A stretch of 64,000 bases of DNA from Serripes groenlandicus (taxonomy: Eukaryota; Mollusca; Bivalvia; Cardiida; Cardiidae): NCBI GenBank assembly GCA_031761405.1, contig JASEVX010000005.1, positions 8,727,060 to 8,791,059 of the forward strand, written 5' to 3'. The position numbers and the translations under genes are program-made. This document shows, one piece after another, positions 11,827 through 23,929 of the stretch. A model generated the notes under the pieces. The model worked only from the letters and a program-made list of their open reading frames with translations. It did not search any database and was not told where the DNA came from. The stretch's first letter is position 1. Every line of letters starts with the position of its first letter.

Positions 11827-13620
11827 TTATATCTCTATATAATGGACTACCTAAAATGAAGTGGAATTCGCTTTCTATAGATTTTACGTTACAAAATTTA
11901 CATATTCTATTTTCCGTATTGATATTATTGTAACGACCGAGTTCAATTTCTATTTTATGGGATGAAAGTCTAAATCTACTTAATGCATTTCTAAAACGTT
12001 TATTCTTAATGGTTGTCTAGATAAGGTTCTAAGTTGAAATTATGTTTAAAGATACTATAAGTGCTTAGCCTCTGTGAGTTATGAATATAACTGTACCAAG
12101 ATTGGTGATACTGATCAAATAGTCGCTGTTTTATGGTATCTAAGCGTAATGTTAACATGTCTTGGTTAAGCCAAAGTTCTGTTAAACCAAAATGATCTAA
12201 CATGATCTTTATTTTAAATGCCCAGTTTAATTTATTATAGCTAATGTTATTATTTGCATCATTTCTTAAAAGGAAGTACACTTGTTTTACAGGTGACTGT
12301 TCATTTAATTTAAGTAATTTTAACCAGTAACGAAACATTTTTACTTTTCTTATGCCACTTAAAGGGACTCTACCGAGTTATCCATAGAGACCCAATAAAT
12401 CAGTGGACTTGTTTACACATAGAAGTTTGCGTACAAATTTAACATGTACATTTTCAATATCTTTTGCTTCAAAGTATCCAGATACTTCTGAAGAGTAATT
12501 TAGAACGGATGAAACAAGTACATCAAATAGGTTTAACTTATCTTTTACAGGAAATAAATTCATATTTATTAAAAACACAAAATAATCTTTGCATGGCTTT
12601 CAGCGCATGTTCAGCAATGTATTTGTGTGTTTGATTCCATCCGTCGTTTTTGTAAAAATTTACACCAAGGTATTTAAATTGAGTTACTATTTCTAGCTTA
12701 CTACCGTATTGTGTAAACAAATGATTAGAGTATCTAAATCCCTTTTCAAATATGAGAATGGCTGTTTTATCCGTATTAATTTTCAGGCCCCATCGATTGC
12801 AGTAAGATTCGATATAATTTAACATAGACTGTAAAGATTCGGGAGATGTAGAAAATAACACTTGGCCATCAGCATATAAGATTAAGAACAATTTAATTTC
12901 ATTTAAGGTGAATGTCCCTCCTATGTTTGTATTTATGTTTTCATTAATATTATTAACAAACATCATGCAGAGTAGAGATGAACTTACGTCACCTTGTTTT
13001 ACACCTAAAAATGAATCAATAGGATCTGAGATAGAGCCATCGTGTTTGATAACGGACTTAAAAAAACTGAGTACATGGATTGAAGGGCTTTTATTATTTT
13101 AGTACTGAGATTTTGTGACAAAAGCTTTGAAAATTGGTACGATAAAGCCTAATCCCAAGCTTTCGGGGTATTTAAAATTGTTGAACAGTTTATTATATAA
13201 CTTGCATAAATAAGGTGCAATTATTTCAAAGGAAGATTTGATGATTTCAGACGATATCATTTATGCTATCTGGTCCTTTGACGTTTTTGGTGAAACACAG
13301 CTTTCCTGATTTCTTCTAAAGATATTTCTGCATCCAATTGTCTGTCAGAAATGTCAGCAAACTGTTGATTATTATTGTTATTTATATTTTCAACGTTTTC
13401 ACCCAGTAAAGTCGAAAAGTGTTGAAATAATTCATTTATTTCTATACTACTTTCACTTTTAGCCTTTGTGTTATAGCACCTTTTTAAAGACGTCCAAAAT
13501 TTACCTGGTTGAGTTTTCGCGATTTGATTTAACTTTTTACCTTCGTTTACTTTATGTTTATATTTGGCATTTTTGCGTATCTTCTTGTATGTGTTACGCA
13601 TTTGTATGAAATTACTTCTA
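11827..13620 (-). pseudogene. Third LINE, minus strand, with RT motifs 1-3 deleted
   Basis: On the minus strand the linker after the endonuclease comes first (13620-13266: NAKYKHKVNEGKKLN, KTQPGKFWTSLKRC), then GFIVPIFKAF near 13150, where the reverse transcriptase should start. The sequence then jumps directly to SFFKSVIKHDGSISD and LGVKQGDVSSSLL near 13000, so most of the RT fingers and the first catalytic Asp region are gone. LLILYADG replaces YADD near 12875 (the second catalytic Asp is Gly). The C-terminal part follows at 12578-12378 and 12338-12006, and a zinc-binding remnant near 11890 (KFCN..ESEFHFILG) ends where the plus-strand LINE's (TTAC)n tail begins. It is inactive and related to the LINEs at 56170-58740 (shared YGELGR-type motif region). 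Confidence 0.8.
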
Positions 13621-14766
13621 TATGAGGTTAATTGCAATGTCGCAAACGTCTTTGTTGACGCCAGTGGATCTGGTATTGATTGCTTCATAGAGAGTTTCAC
13701 TGTTGTAGATGCAATGCGGCATGGGTAAAGTGGTTCGTTGAGAACCAGATATCCGACAACTGCATATCAAGTAGGGCACGTTGAGATGCTCCGGTTAAAA
13801 TAGTTGTACTTGCATTGGAAGAGTTTTTTTTTAAGGAAATATGAAATTGATGAACTCATGTTTTTCCCCATTTGATGGATTGTAATGATGAGGTTTTTTC
13901 AATGTTGCGAACGTCTTTGTTGACGCCAGTGTATCTGGTATTGATTGCCTCATAGAGAATGTCACTGTTGTAGATGCAATGCGTCATGTGTAAAGTGGTA
14001 CGTTTTTGAACCAGATATTTGTTATTAATGCATGTTGGGTAGACAAGCTGAGATGTCCCTAAAAATGGATGTTCTTGCATAGGAAGAGTAGTATTTGAAA
14101 GAAATACGAAATTGCGGAACTCATGTTTTTTTCTATTTGATAGATTTCAATAATGAGGTTAATTGCAATGTTGCGAACGTCTTTGTTGAATCCAGTGGAT
14201 CTGGAATAAATTGCTTCGTAGAGAGTCACTGTTGGAAATGCAATGCGTTATGCATAAAGTGGTGCGTTTGATAACCAATAATGTGTTAATACTGCATATA
14301 GGGCAGGGCAAGATGAGATGCCCCGGTGAAACTGGATGTACTTGCAAAGGAAGAGTTGTTTTTGAAGAAATATGAAATTGCTGAACGAATGTTTGTTTAC
14401 ATTTAATATATCAATAATGAGGTTCATTGACATGTTGCAAACGTCGTTGATGATGCTAGTGGATATGGTATTGATTGTTTCATAGAGAGTGACACTGTTG
14501 TAGATGCATTGTGTCATGGGTAAAGTGGTGCGTTTGAGAACCAGATATTTGTATAACTGCAGATCGGGTAGGGAAAGTTAGGACCCCCGGTTAAACTGGA
14601 TGTACTTGCATCCGAGTTATTGTTTTTGAAGGAAATATGAAATTGCTCAACGCATGTTTTCCAGTTCATGGATTGTTATGATGAGGTTAATTTGTTGCAA
14701 ACGTTTTTGTTGACGCCACTGGAACTGGTATTGACCGTTTCATATAGCGTGTCATTGACAGTGAAG
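13621..14766. repeat. Tandem array, unit about 265 bp, just over 4 units
   Basis: GAGGTTAATTGCAATGT and TTGCAAACGTCTTTGTTGAC-like landmarks recur near 13624, 13891, 14155, 14418 and 14683. Each unit also holds TTGATTGCTTCATAGAGAGT and a run of GGAAATATGAAATTG. The first unit abuts the LINE linker, which gives that LINE frame a false N-terminus in the array. A single short echo (TCGCAAACGTTGCAAACGT) lies at 14965-14985. Confidence 0.9.
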
Positions 14767-15320
14767 TCGTAGGTACTTGGTCTCAGACCGAGTCATGATC
14801 GAGCTTAATATGGCCAGAGCTGGAAGCAGATCAGTGTTTTCTTCACACTGAAACGGTACAAGGAAAGACTTACATGTATAGTCAATTATGATAATAAAAA
14901 TATTTGCAATATTACAAATGTTGGTAGCAGAAAGACACATTTGGTGAAAATCTCAAAAGTTAAGTCGCAAACGTTGCAAACGTATTTGATCCAACAGATT
15001 GATTATCAGCTAGGGGAAGCTCTCTTTGTAATAGCTGTTGTTCTCACTAATTCGCGTTCCTTCGCCACTTTGCCACTCGGGGTCTTGTACCTGCAGCATT
15101 TGGTTTGCCTAGCCGATGTATTATATCTGAGGTTACAATTGACTCGATTTCCTATCTGTCTTTTATAAAAGTTTTGATCAGTTTTTCACAATTTTCGCGC
15201 AGTCCGATCGTACACTTTAATGTCAGGTATTTAACTTTACAACTGCTGATTGGATCATAAATGCCGTCGTTTTCAAACGGTTGTTTTTCGCATGAATGTT
15301 ATGAGACTGCATAATCTTAC
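14767..15320. other. No recognisable gene
   Basis: Apart from the short echo of the 265-bp repeat near 14970 and a possible satellite echo (GCAGTCCGATCGTACACTTT near 15199) there is nothing I can name. Confidence 0.4.
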
Positions 15321-15324
15321 AAGC

Positions 15325-15540
15325 TGACACAGGTCCAATAAACAAACATTCTGTAGCAGACGACTTTGTAAACATCTAGAAAACAGCTATGGAAATTGCT
15401 TATCAATTAATATTATGGATGACTATTGATCATTATTGAAAATATTGTGGCAAATAGAGAAAATGCTCAATCTTAGCAATATCTAATTAAGCTAAAAGGT
15501 TTTCACAAGTCGTCTGCTACAGTGGCGTCATGGAGTCTCT
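15325..15540. repeat. Foldback element, CAGCAGACGACTTT family
   Basis: The left end TCTGTAGCAGACGACTTTGT (about 15350) and the right end CAAGTCGTCTGCTACAGTGG (about 15505) are inverted. The middle contains GTGGCAAATAGAGAAAATGC, as in the copy at 29921-30125. No transposase is carried. Confidence 0.65.
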
Positions 15541-15578
15541 ATTTGTGGTAAAGGTGTTTACAGTTTGACAATTGAGCC

Positions 15579-15823
15579 GTCCCACGAGAAAACTAACGTT
15601 TTAGTCTCTGCGTAATGTATCGACCCAGACTGATCCGGGCCGACACATTCCGTTTCAGGGGCATATAGGGGGATAGAGGTAATGAGGTAGACTAATGATT
15701 GCTGATACAGAAAATCCCCCGGAGGCGAAAAGTGTCTGTCCGAGTTAGCCTGCGCGGCATGCTCAGGCTTATCCGGATCGATACTTTACGCAGAATCCAC
15801 AATGTTGGTTTTCTCGCGGGACG
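15579..15823. repeat. Foldback element with long inverted ends (GTCCCRCGAGAAAAC family), copy 1
   Basis: The left arm begins GTCCCACGAGAAAACTAACG and carries CTGCGTAATGTATCGACCCA. The right arm, ending GTTGGTTTTCTCGCGGGAC, carries GATCGATACTTTACGCAGAA. The arms are about 80-100 bp with a short middle (GGGGGATAGAGGTAATGAGG). The paired frames on both strands at 15692-15961 and 15699-16004 are shadows of this inverted structure. Related copies lie at 19209-19446, 42578-42765 and 47113-47213. It looks like a non-autonomous foldback/MITE family. Confidence 0.85.
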
Positions 15824-16061
15824 TATCTTATCTGGAGCGAAGCACTCTGGAGATCTCTCCGTATCTGACGGATTAAAACTGGAGAATCTGGGCAAAAGAA
15901 CAGATATTGTTGGTAGGGAATGCTTAACTTTGTTGAAACAGACATTGCTTGTGGTGCACAATTTCCCCCTGTTTTTGCAATGCTTTTGTCAGCGAAACTC
16001 GTAACCTCTAAAGAACATTACCTCTCCAGTATTTGTACCATTGTAAAATCAATTAAAATGT

Positions 16062-16657
16062 ATGCATGTAGCTACGATAGCTGTAGATGTCCTAGGGACT
16101 AAGACTACATCCGACGCTACCAGGAACCTCATTGACTACATCAAACGCCAGTGGGTAAACAACAGTGTGTTTGGGTTGCACGATTGGTCTGTCTTCCGCC
16201 AGACCATTCGAACGAACAATGACGTTGAAGGTAAATATATATATTCTATTTAACATTCTATTTAACATTCAATACATCTTAACTTCGAACAGATTCAATT
16301 GAACTATTAACTACATATGATTAATGCAGGAAAAAAAATAATAATAAAGATTACTAAAAAGATATTGAAATATGTTTATAATTTTCTTTTTACACATTTT
16401 TAGGTTGGCATCACAGAATAAATTCAAAGGCAGCGGGAACTGGCCTGGGATTTTACAGGATTGTGCCACTCTGACGACGAGAAGCCGAATTGGTGAGGCT
16501 GGCTGTTGAAAGTGGAGACCTGGACCGTGGTACAACAAAACGAACTTCCCAGTTGGACCGGTCCATTGAGACATGCTGGGACCAGTACATGGAGGGTACG
16601 ATGAGAACTTCGGATTTACTAACCACTATCAGCGGTATTTACGGAGTTAGAATGTAA
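16062..16657 (+). pseudogene. MULE-type transposase C-terminal relic, two exons, one nonsense codon
   Basis: Exon 1 (16062-16230) encodes VDVLGTKTTSDATRNLIDYI and ends WSVFRQTIRTNNDVEG. The donor at 16231 is GTAAAT. The acceptor TTTTTAG ends at 16403, and exon 2 (16404-16657) continues WHHRINSKAAGTGLGFYRIV to the stop at 16655. Joined, the TNNDVEGWH signature typical of MULE/FLYWCH-type transposase-derived proteins is restored across the 173-bp intron with the phase kept. A single TGA at 16473 interrupts the frame inside the LL.REAEL segment; downstream (LVRLAVESGDLDRGTTKRTS) the frame stays open to the end. N-terminal parts, including most of the catalytic domain, were not found. It may be a decayed domesticated gene or element fragment. 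Confidence 0.65.
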
Positions 16658-19208
16658 AAAATGCATTTTTATTACTGTCAATATGTTACGTTTTGTTATA
16701 TAAATCTGAATAAATAATATATTTTTTTAAATATGGTTTTTCATTTTTCTCCCTAGCTACGAAATAATATTTGATCTCAAAACAGACGATGATATAAATG
16801 TTTTTGCCCAGGTTATGTCTATCACTATACTTGCTAAAGCAAGGTAATCAATACCAAATAAACCAATTAAAGTCAATCCTCATGAGCTTCAATAATTCCA
16901 TCTCGGCACCATCTTCGATGCTGGTTTTTTTTGTTATTCTTGTTTTCATATCAGAGGACCGAACTTTAAACACATTGTGGAAAAGATGAAAACAAATATT
17001 TACAACGAGCCAGATCTCCTTTAGCAACACGTTCTTCTTCCATTTATATATTATTTTTTATTGAGATGTTCAACATGTGTGCTTTTATGTTTAGATGATC
17101 GTCTGCTAAAGATTTATAGTACGAGGGAAAAGGTTACAATCTACCAAAGGTGCGGAGGACTGGTGTGTTTGACATATTTCTTAGACACGTGTCTTATTTA
17201 AAGTAGGGAATTGTACTCATTTAGTTTTACAATGCCAATGATGTGTTCATAGAACAAATATATGAGCCCAAAATTATTCGAATCTTAACGGAAATTATGT
17301 TAACCCCTTACCATGTATTCCCTTGGTTACCCACACCAGTATTCCACAGACTATTCACGTTATGCTACTTTCCCATAGAGACCAGTTTAGATCATACAGA
17401 CGAATAGCACTAGTCATGATACAAAGGGAAGAAGCAATGGTCATGCCGGGATGCTTAGAGTGCATACTTAATTCGTATTACTGGGTATGCTATAGACAAT
17501 AGTAAATTGGTTTCGACCTTCTATGTCAATATATTTGTCATAATTAATTAGTGAAAGTCCATGATTTGCCTTTCCCACATATATAACAAAGCAAATAAAG
17601 ACGACGTTTGGAACATCTAGTTATACTCATGGAAGAATGCAATCGTTTCTCTGCAATATCTCATATCAGTCGTCTGGATAAACTTGTCTTAATGTTACAA
17701 GTTTATATTCACCTTTTGAGTGTTACAAGTGTATATTCAGCTTGCACCTTATCCGCCACAAATCAGCCTTTATTGTTTGAATGTGTAAGTAAATGAATGT
17801 TACTCCCTTACAGTTGTATTTGCAATTATGCCGACTTGAGTAATCTCTCCTTGGCATTTATAGTGATATTTCAAGCATGTGCAAATTATTCTCCTTGATC
17901 GTAACAGGTGCCGCTTCCATGTTCACAATATTTGTTCGTGTGTGTCAGACGCAGTTATAATCAAATATTTCGTGTGTGCATGTGTTAATTAACATTACAT
18001 AAGGCAAGTTAAAGTTAAAACAATTGTTTTATTCTCATAATGACATTATACTTTGTGGGTAAAGTGAATCTCGATTGTATTTTCACAAAACAGAGTTTTC
18101 GGATAAACAGTGTAGATACATGCGTAAATAGATCTAGATATTTTGAGCATTTCGTGACAATTTTCTTCTCAACATATGAAAACAAAATCAGTATAAAGAA
18201 TGTTATGAGACAGACACACGGTACAACTAAATAATTTAATAGCTTTCCTATAAACTTTTGAGTAATTGGAAATAAAGCGTATCTACAAATCTTACAATCG
18301 AGATAGAAATGGACATATTCTCAGAGAAATGACGAAGTTGGTGGTGTGATTTTGTTAAACAAAAAGAAGTGTTCATGGAAATAATTTGCTCATCTGACTT
18401 GTCACTCGTTAGTCCAAGTGAGAAGATCATTAAGTCTGTCAAGTTGAAGTTAATATTATCAAAAAGATTTAACCTTCAATTTCAATTTCAAACAGATAAG
18501 CATTCTTCCATTCTAATTACTAGAGACTACAGTCCACATACAGTAACCTATAATTAAAGATAATTTATGTTTGTGCTAGGGACCTGTCTGACAGGCAAAT
18601 GCGTTTCTTTCCATTTATATAGATGAATTACACTAATAATTGATGGTTGTGATTCAGGAAATCAAGCGAGACGTGGAAAGTTTGTCTTCAGTTTTGTGTT
18701 GCGGGGATGTAACTACATATCGTGAGAAGATATGGAAGTAGCACTGCTAAGCTCCATTGATCCGTTTTTATTGGTTTATATTTAAGTAAAGGGATGTAAC
18801 TCTTTTTGGGAGAGTTTGTAATCATGCCGACTGGTGTTATCTCTCTTTGACTGAAATAACAAGCACACGAGAGTTATTCGCCTAGAACACTTTCCGCTCC
18901 CTTATTCGCCATGTTTGTAAGCGTGTGTTAGACGCAATTATGACTTTTCGAGTAAATACAGTATGTGTTATGCATAGGATAATTAGACTGTATATATTGT
19001 ACCATAATACTGCAGATGTCATCATGTTATATTGCTTATTAAAGATTAAAGCTTTGATTGTATTTTGATTAATGAAAACATTTGATTTTTTTTCCAGATT
19101 TTCTCTTGCCTGGTATGTAGCTTAGTAGTAACTAGTTGAACTGTTTTGTTGCCCTTTATCTGACTAGAGTTGGTTGTATTCAACATTCTTCTGTAGCCAA
19201 TTTTAGCC

Positions 19209-19446
19209 TTTCCATGAGAAAACCAACAGTATGGACTCTACGTTATGTATCAACCCAGATCAGTAGTCCGCGCAGGCTAATGCGGGCCGACACATACCGT
19301 CTCAGGGGGATAGAGATAAAGAGTAGTGCTTCCTGATACAGAAAGTCAACCGGAGTCGAAAATTGTCTGTCTGGGTTAGCTTTCGCGGTATGCTTAGGCT
19401 GTTCCGGTTCGATACTTTACGCAGAGTCCACGATGTTGATTTACTC
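19209..19446. repeat. Foldback element, GTCCCRCGAGAAAAC family, copy 2
   Basis: The left part carries CCATGAGAAAACCAACAGTA and CAACCCAGATCAGTAG; the right part carries GGTTCGATACTTTACGCAGA. It has the same layout as 15579-15823, with more substitutions and a truncated right tip. Confidence 0.75.
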
Positions 19447-20115
19447 ATTATTCTGCACATGTATGCTTTGTGCTCTTATTCAGATCAGCAACAGAGCTAT
19501 CAGGTATTAGCGTTTAGAGAATCAGATCTGTTTGTAGTGTTTGTCACAGGTGTCTATGTAAAGTATGAGAACAATAAAAGGACTGCAAAGATACAGTACT
19601 AATATAAAAGAAATATAGAAAAATAGTATATATTCAACAAATATAAAATTATTTATTTACCCTATTTCTCATCTATAAATGTCTTGTCACATGTATGCAG
19701 CATTGAAGCTATATACTAAAATCAGTTATCAATTACTTTGTTTAATATCTCACATTGTTCTAATACGTACTATCTGTTACGGAATTAGTAATCAGTTCCA
19801 ATGATTGTGTATGTTACTAATGTTGTCGCCAAGTAACCACGGCAATTTGCGTCGCACGTGGCATAATGTTCTAGGAAAGAAATCAATAGTTATCATCAAC
19901 ATTATCTTCGATGCTTGTTTTCTTTGTTAAACCTTGTTCATTTACATATTTACAGATCATGATCTTTGAAAACGTTAGGAGAAATGGTACAAAGAAATGT
20001 TGACAATGGGCAAACTCTCCTTGAGCAACACTTTCAAGTATATATTCAGTATGTATAGGTATATCAATTCCGATTTACCATACGTTTGCCTAATTGTTTC
20101 GAATATTGTCTGCTG

Positions 20116-20400
20116 CATATATTTGTTGTTCGAGGAAAAGGGTTAGCACATCCTTAGGTGCGGGGATTTGTTTTGTTTGATGTATTTCTAGCAACATGTC
20201 TGACAACGTCAACATGCCAATCCAGTTCGTAGGAAGGTAATATTATGCATGGGAAAATTCTGCATATAGTTGTTGTTCGAGGAAAAAGGTTAGTACATCC
20301 ATAGGTGCGGGGATTTGTTTTGTTTGATGTATTTCTAGCTACATGTCTAACAACGTCAAAATGCCAATCCAGTTCGAAGGAAGGTAAGATTATTCAGGGA
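20116..20400 (+). repeat. Tandem duplication with period about 147 bp
   Basis: The block TTGTTGTTCGAGGAAAA..GGTGCGGGGATTTGTTTTGT ending near CCAATCCAGTTCG occurs at 20123-20243 and again at 20270-20390. Similarity is high. Confidence 0.85.
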
Positions 20401-20459
20401 ATAGGTAAACACTATTTTATCAAGGGTGCAGAAGTATGTTGTGTTTGATATTTTGACAC

Positions 20460-20846
20460 GTGTCTTTCATCTTGAACAGGATAGTCGAATTCAAAGTACA
20501 GACACACTGCACTTTCTTTTCAATGTTAAGCAATAAACATGAGAAAAAATATATGTCAGCTCAGAATAATTCAAATACTTATAGAAAAATTGTTTACCAC
20601 TTTGCTGACATTGTCATACCTGAATTAAACACATTTCCCATGTCAGAAAACTGGCTACCTTCCACTAAGTCCGGTAGTGCCTATGTCTTTTATAAATCAT
20701 CGGAAAGAAGCAATGGTTATGCATGGGTATTGAGAACGCATGAATTATTCGTATTGATTGGTATGCTTAAGTCATTTTACATCGATCGCGGAACAAGCTT
20801 TAAGTTTATATTAATCACGCTCGATGTCTGCTTTCTGCAGCCTTAA
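20460..20846 (+). other. 128-codon open frame, unrecognised, probably not a gene
   Basis: The frame has no motif I recognise, no clear start context and lies in the duplicated region. Its 3' part (GAAGCAATGGTTATGC near 20708) resembles the non-coding paralogous block near 17435, where the frame is not kept. This argues against coding. It is listed only because it is long for this AT-rich region. Confidence 0.2.
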
Positions 20847-20877
20847 TCAGTGCCGTATGTGTTGAAAAGTCCCTAAG

Positions 20878-20965
20878 GAAGAACCCGCTCATCACGGGAT
20901 TCGAACCCAGGTCTTTAAAGGCAAGAGCCCGACGCACAATTGCACCACTGTCTACCAGTTTATTC
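20878..20965 (-). repeat. tRNA-like sequence, probably the head of a SINE
   Basis: On the minus strand an A-box-like AGTGGTGCAATTGTGCGTCG and a B-box GGGTTCGAATCCC are correctly spaced, with an anticodon-arm-like stretch between them. No acceptor stem closes on itself, so it is more likely a tRNA-derived SINE head or tRNA relic than a working tRNA. Confidence 0.55.
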
Positions 20966-20969
20966 GACC

Positions 20970-21838
20970 TAGTTTGTCTACATCATTCATCGAAATACTA
21001 TAGGTAATTGCATCAATATTGAAACATATTTTTTTAAACGAGTTCCTTGGGCTGAGTTGCCAGAAATTGCGAGGGCAGAACTCATCCGAAGGAACGAGTT
21101 CCAACACAATAGTTTCCCATAAACATGAATTAACCTTTTAAGCGAGATGTTTGCTATTTAAAATGTGTCTAGTTTTGCGTTTTAAACACTTCGAGCATAC
21201 ATTTAGAAAAGAAACAATTGCTTTGTTTGGATCAATTAATTCTGTGGTATCTTTGATAATCGTATATAGAACAAATCAAGTCATAAGCGTTATTAACCTT
21301 TTAATGAATAAACATCTGCTTAATTTCATTTCTATATTCAACCACCGAAACGTTACGATTGTTATTTTCCTACTTCCTGTCAGACAACTCTTGCTATTTA
21401 TCATTATGTTCGTGTAAGAGTTACCTCTCTTGGACCAGTAATGCAGTTTCCACCTGATATTTAGAACCGCATATATGGAATCATTAAAAACCCTTTATCT
21501 ATGAAGACAATTTAAATCCTTAAGAATCACCTACATCTCATACATCAAAGCTTTTCCTAAGCTCAACTTTTGTAAACTCAAATTACATTGACCATTATAA
21601 CTATTGTTTCGCTTTGAGAATAATATCGATAATAACAACACAATTAATGCCTTACTCGCATTCATAATAATGTTTTCAGAGTTAAGATTCACATTAGTAT
21701 TTTTATCAAAGATTACTAGCCTACCGAACAAATACCGCCACATTGGTAAATTCCGAATACAAATCTGAGATAATAATAATAATTTTAATTCTTTCCCCAA
21801 TCATAATCAATAAGAATACTATTTCGAGTCTAAACTTA
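20970..21838. other. No recognisable gene
   Basis: Short frames at 21151-21417 (+) and 21531-21945 (-) are hydrophobic, AT-driven and unrecognised. Nothing else was noted. Confidence 0.4.
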
Positions 21839-21849
21839 TATGTATAAAA

Positions 21850-21945
21850 AAAATAGGCCGAATATGTTTTGGGCCGAAAAATACCAGGCCGAATATGTTT
21901 TGGGCCGAAAAAGACCAGGTCGAAAAAGTTTTGGGCCGAATCCAC
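21850..21945. repeat. 31-bp tandem repeat, three copies
   Basis: GGCCGAATATGTTTTGGGCC with AAAAATACCA recurs at 21856, 21887 and 21918 (the third has GGTCGAAAAAGTTTTGGGCC). It is more GC-rich than its surroundings. Confidence 0.85.
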
Positions 21946-21954
21946 CCGGATTCT

Positions 21955-22190
21955 TGGTGTTAAACTAAATGGATTTATAGTATCTTTGTGGTGGGATCAT
22001 GTAAGGGTGCATTGGTGCTAAACTAAAGGGAGTATAGTCTCTTTGAGATGGAATCATGTAAGGGTACATTCGTCTAAAACTAATGAGACTGATAGTCATT
22101 TTGTAATGGGATCATGTAAGTGTACATTGGTGTTAAACTGAAGGGATTTATAGTCTCTTTGTGATGGGATCATTTAAGAGTACATTGCTG
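21955..22190. repeat. About 62-bp tandem repeat, four copies
   Basis: The unit holds TAAACT(A/G)AAGGGA, TATAGTCTCTTTG and GGGATCATGTAAGGGTACAT. Copies start near 21960, 22019, 22079 and 22136 and differ by several substitutions. Confidence 0.85.
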
Positions 22191-22199
22191 TAATACCAA

Positions 22200-23925
22200 T
22201 GGAACTGCAGTTCTAGATTTTGCACCAATGACTGAATTACATATAGACGGAAATTAAAAGATCTGGTGAAACGTTGCGTATGCACAGGCTCGCCTAAATC
22301 TTAATTGCACGCAGATGCATCAAGATCCCAAATCGCAATGTATATTTCTGAATATGAAACAATTTGCAATTTTTTAAAAGAAGCCTTGGTGAAAATGCTG
22401 TTGGCCGTAGTGGATACATAACATATATTGTTAAGAATGAAATAAAACTATGAGCAGGAAAATCTTTTGCTTTAAACATCAGACCAGGACGTTTTAATTT
22501 TAACAAATCCCCTCGTTTAAGAGCACAGGCGTCCGAGTTTACATTTGAGAACATTTGAAACAAGAAAAATCTTTAAAAAAGATAAACGGCGATCAATATG
22601 AGAAACCACTAAGAAATGGAACATGCGCGTATTATTTGACATGAATATCAGAAAGGTTTTATTAATAGTCAAAACAATCAAGAATTGTCCATGAATTATA
22701 AACTTTGCGCAATAATGTTGTATATCTAAGAATTCGACAGCTCCTTGAATTGGTAATGCATTATAATCGTGAACCAGTTGGAACATTGTTCGACTAGAAC
22801 ATTGTTCTTTAAAAGATATGTAATCGGTAATCGAGTGTAGCTTGCACGTTTTTTGTTTATCTTTTTTCCTTTTTAGAACCACGTGTCAGCCAAAATTATG
22901 TAAACTCTCAGAAATTATTAAATAGTAAACGGAAACGATGGAATCAACTTGTTTATATCTTTATCCCAGTATCAACTACTAAATCATAACAATAATCTAT
23001 GTGTAATTGCTAATCGGCTATCTCCACCCAACTTCAGTTTCTATAAATAGATTATCAAGGCATGACTCGAGATTACGCGAGGCTCCCAAGAGGTGTATAA
23101 GTTTCAATTGACGATAAATAACTGAAAACTTATCATGTTTCACAAATAATTAATATTTTGCTCTTAAATAGTATATTTCATTCGTTTTCTATGATTTTGT
23201 TCACTGAAATTCATTTCTTAAGGAAAACAATTAAAAGTTAGTATGCAGAACATTTCATTTTAAAACTTCATCTTATAAGTGCCTCTCGTAGGATCGCCAA
23301 CTCACTATGAACAATTCAAAACGTTTCATTTCCTTTATTTCTTCGACATAATTCATTCAATACAACATTTGATTGGTCTACAATCTAGATCATTAGTTTA
23401 ACATCTAGGTCAAAACTGACGTTAATCAGCTATCGCCGAAAAAACCCACCACTAACAATAACTCGTTCAACTATTTCAAATAGTCTATATATGGTCTATA
23501 TGCTATACTTATAATGATCGCAATGTTAATCAAAGCACTGAAAGTGCTGACGGCCTTGGGGCTGCAGGAAGGTTGGAGAAGTAGGGAAAATGTGAAAGGA
23601 AACAACAATTGCAACTTATGTTTATGTATTTATTGTTAAGAAGTTGAAAGATCTTATAAAAAAGGTAAATATTATGAAACTGCCAATTTCGAATCAGGTG
23701 AACGTTGTTGTCACTATATCGCTCACCTGAATGCAAAAGCTCACACGTATACACATTTAAGACATGAAGATTTAAAGAAAATTTGACAGCAGGTTTAGGC
23801 AGAATATTTTGAGGTTTTTGCTCTATTATATTGAGAAATATGTCAGTTAAATCAACTTCCATTAAGTAAGAATAATTCTCTAAACCACGTACTAGACTGG
23901 GAGAAAGTGTTTGATCAATGTAAAA
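22200..23925. other. No recognisable gene
   Basis: Frames at 22294-22563, 22517-22882 and 23530-23958 (all minus) show no family motif that I recognise. The last one enters the 143-bp repeat at its upstream end. Exons of an unknown gene cannot be excluded by reading alone. Confidence 0.35.
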
Positions 23926-23929
23926 CTCA

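Larger units (their letters stand above)
16900..20420 (+). repeat. Mosaic of duplicated segments
   Basis: Several blocks occur twice in the same orientation. CTTCGATGCTGGTTTTTTTT near 16913 matches CTTCGATGCTTGTTTTCTTT near 19907. The block with GAGGGAAAAGGTTACA and GGTGCGGAGG at 17123-17165 matches 20131-20175 and 20278-20325. ATGCCGACTTGAGTAATCTC near 17828 matches ATGCCGACTGGTGTTATCTC near 18823, including the shared GTGTGT(C/T)AGACGCA. Spacings are about 3.0 kb for the first two and 1.0 kb for the third, so this is not one simple tandem duplication. No gene is seen in any block. Confidence 0.6.

Noticed and set aside
15692..16004. Overlapping frames on both strands of about 90-100 codons
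   Set aside because: They read the two arms of an inverted-repeat element. The same peptides recur at 47055-47420 in another copy.
20878..20965. Functional tRNA gene on the minus strand
   Set aside because: A and B boxes are present, but no acceptor stem pairs and the flanks look like a SINE.
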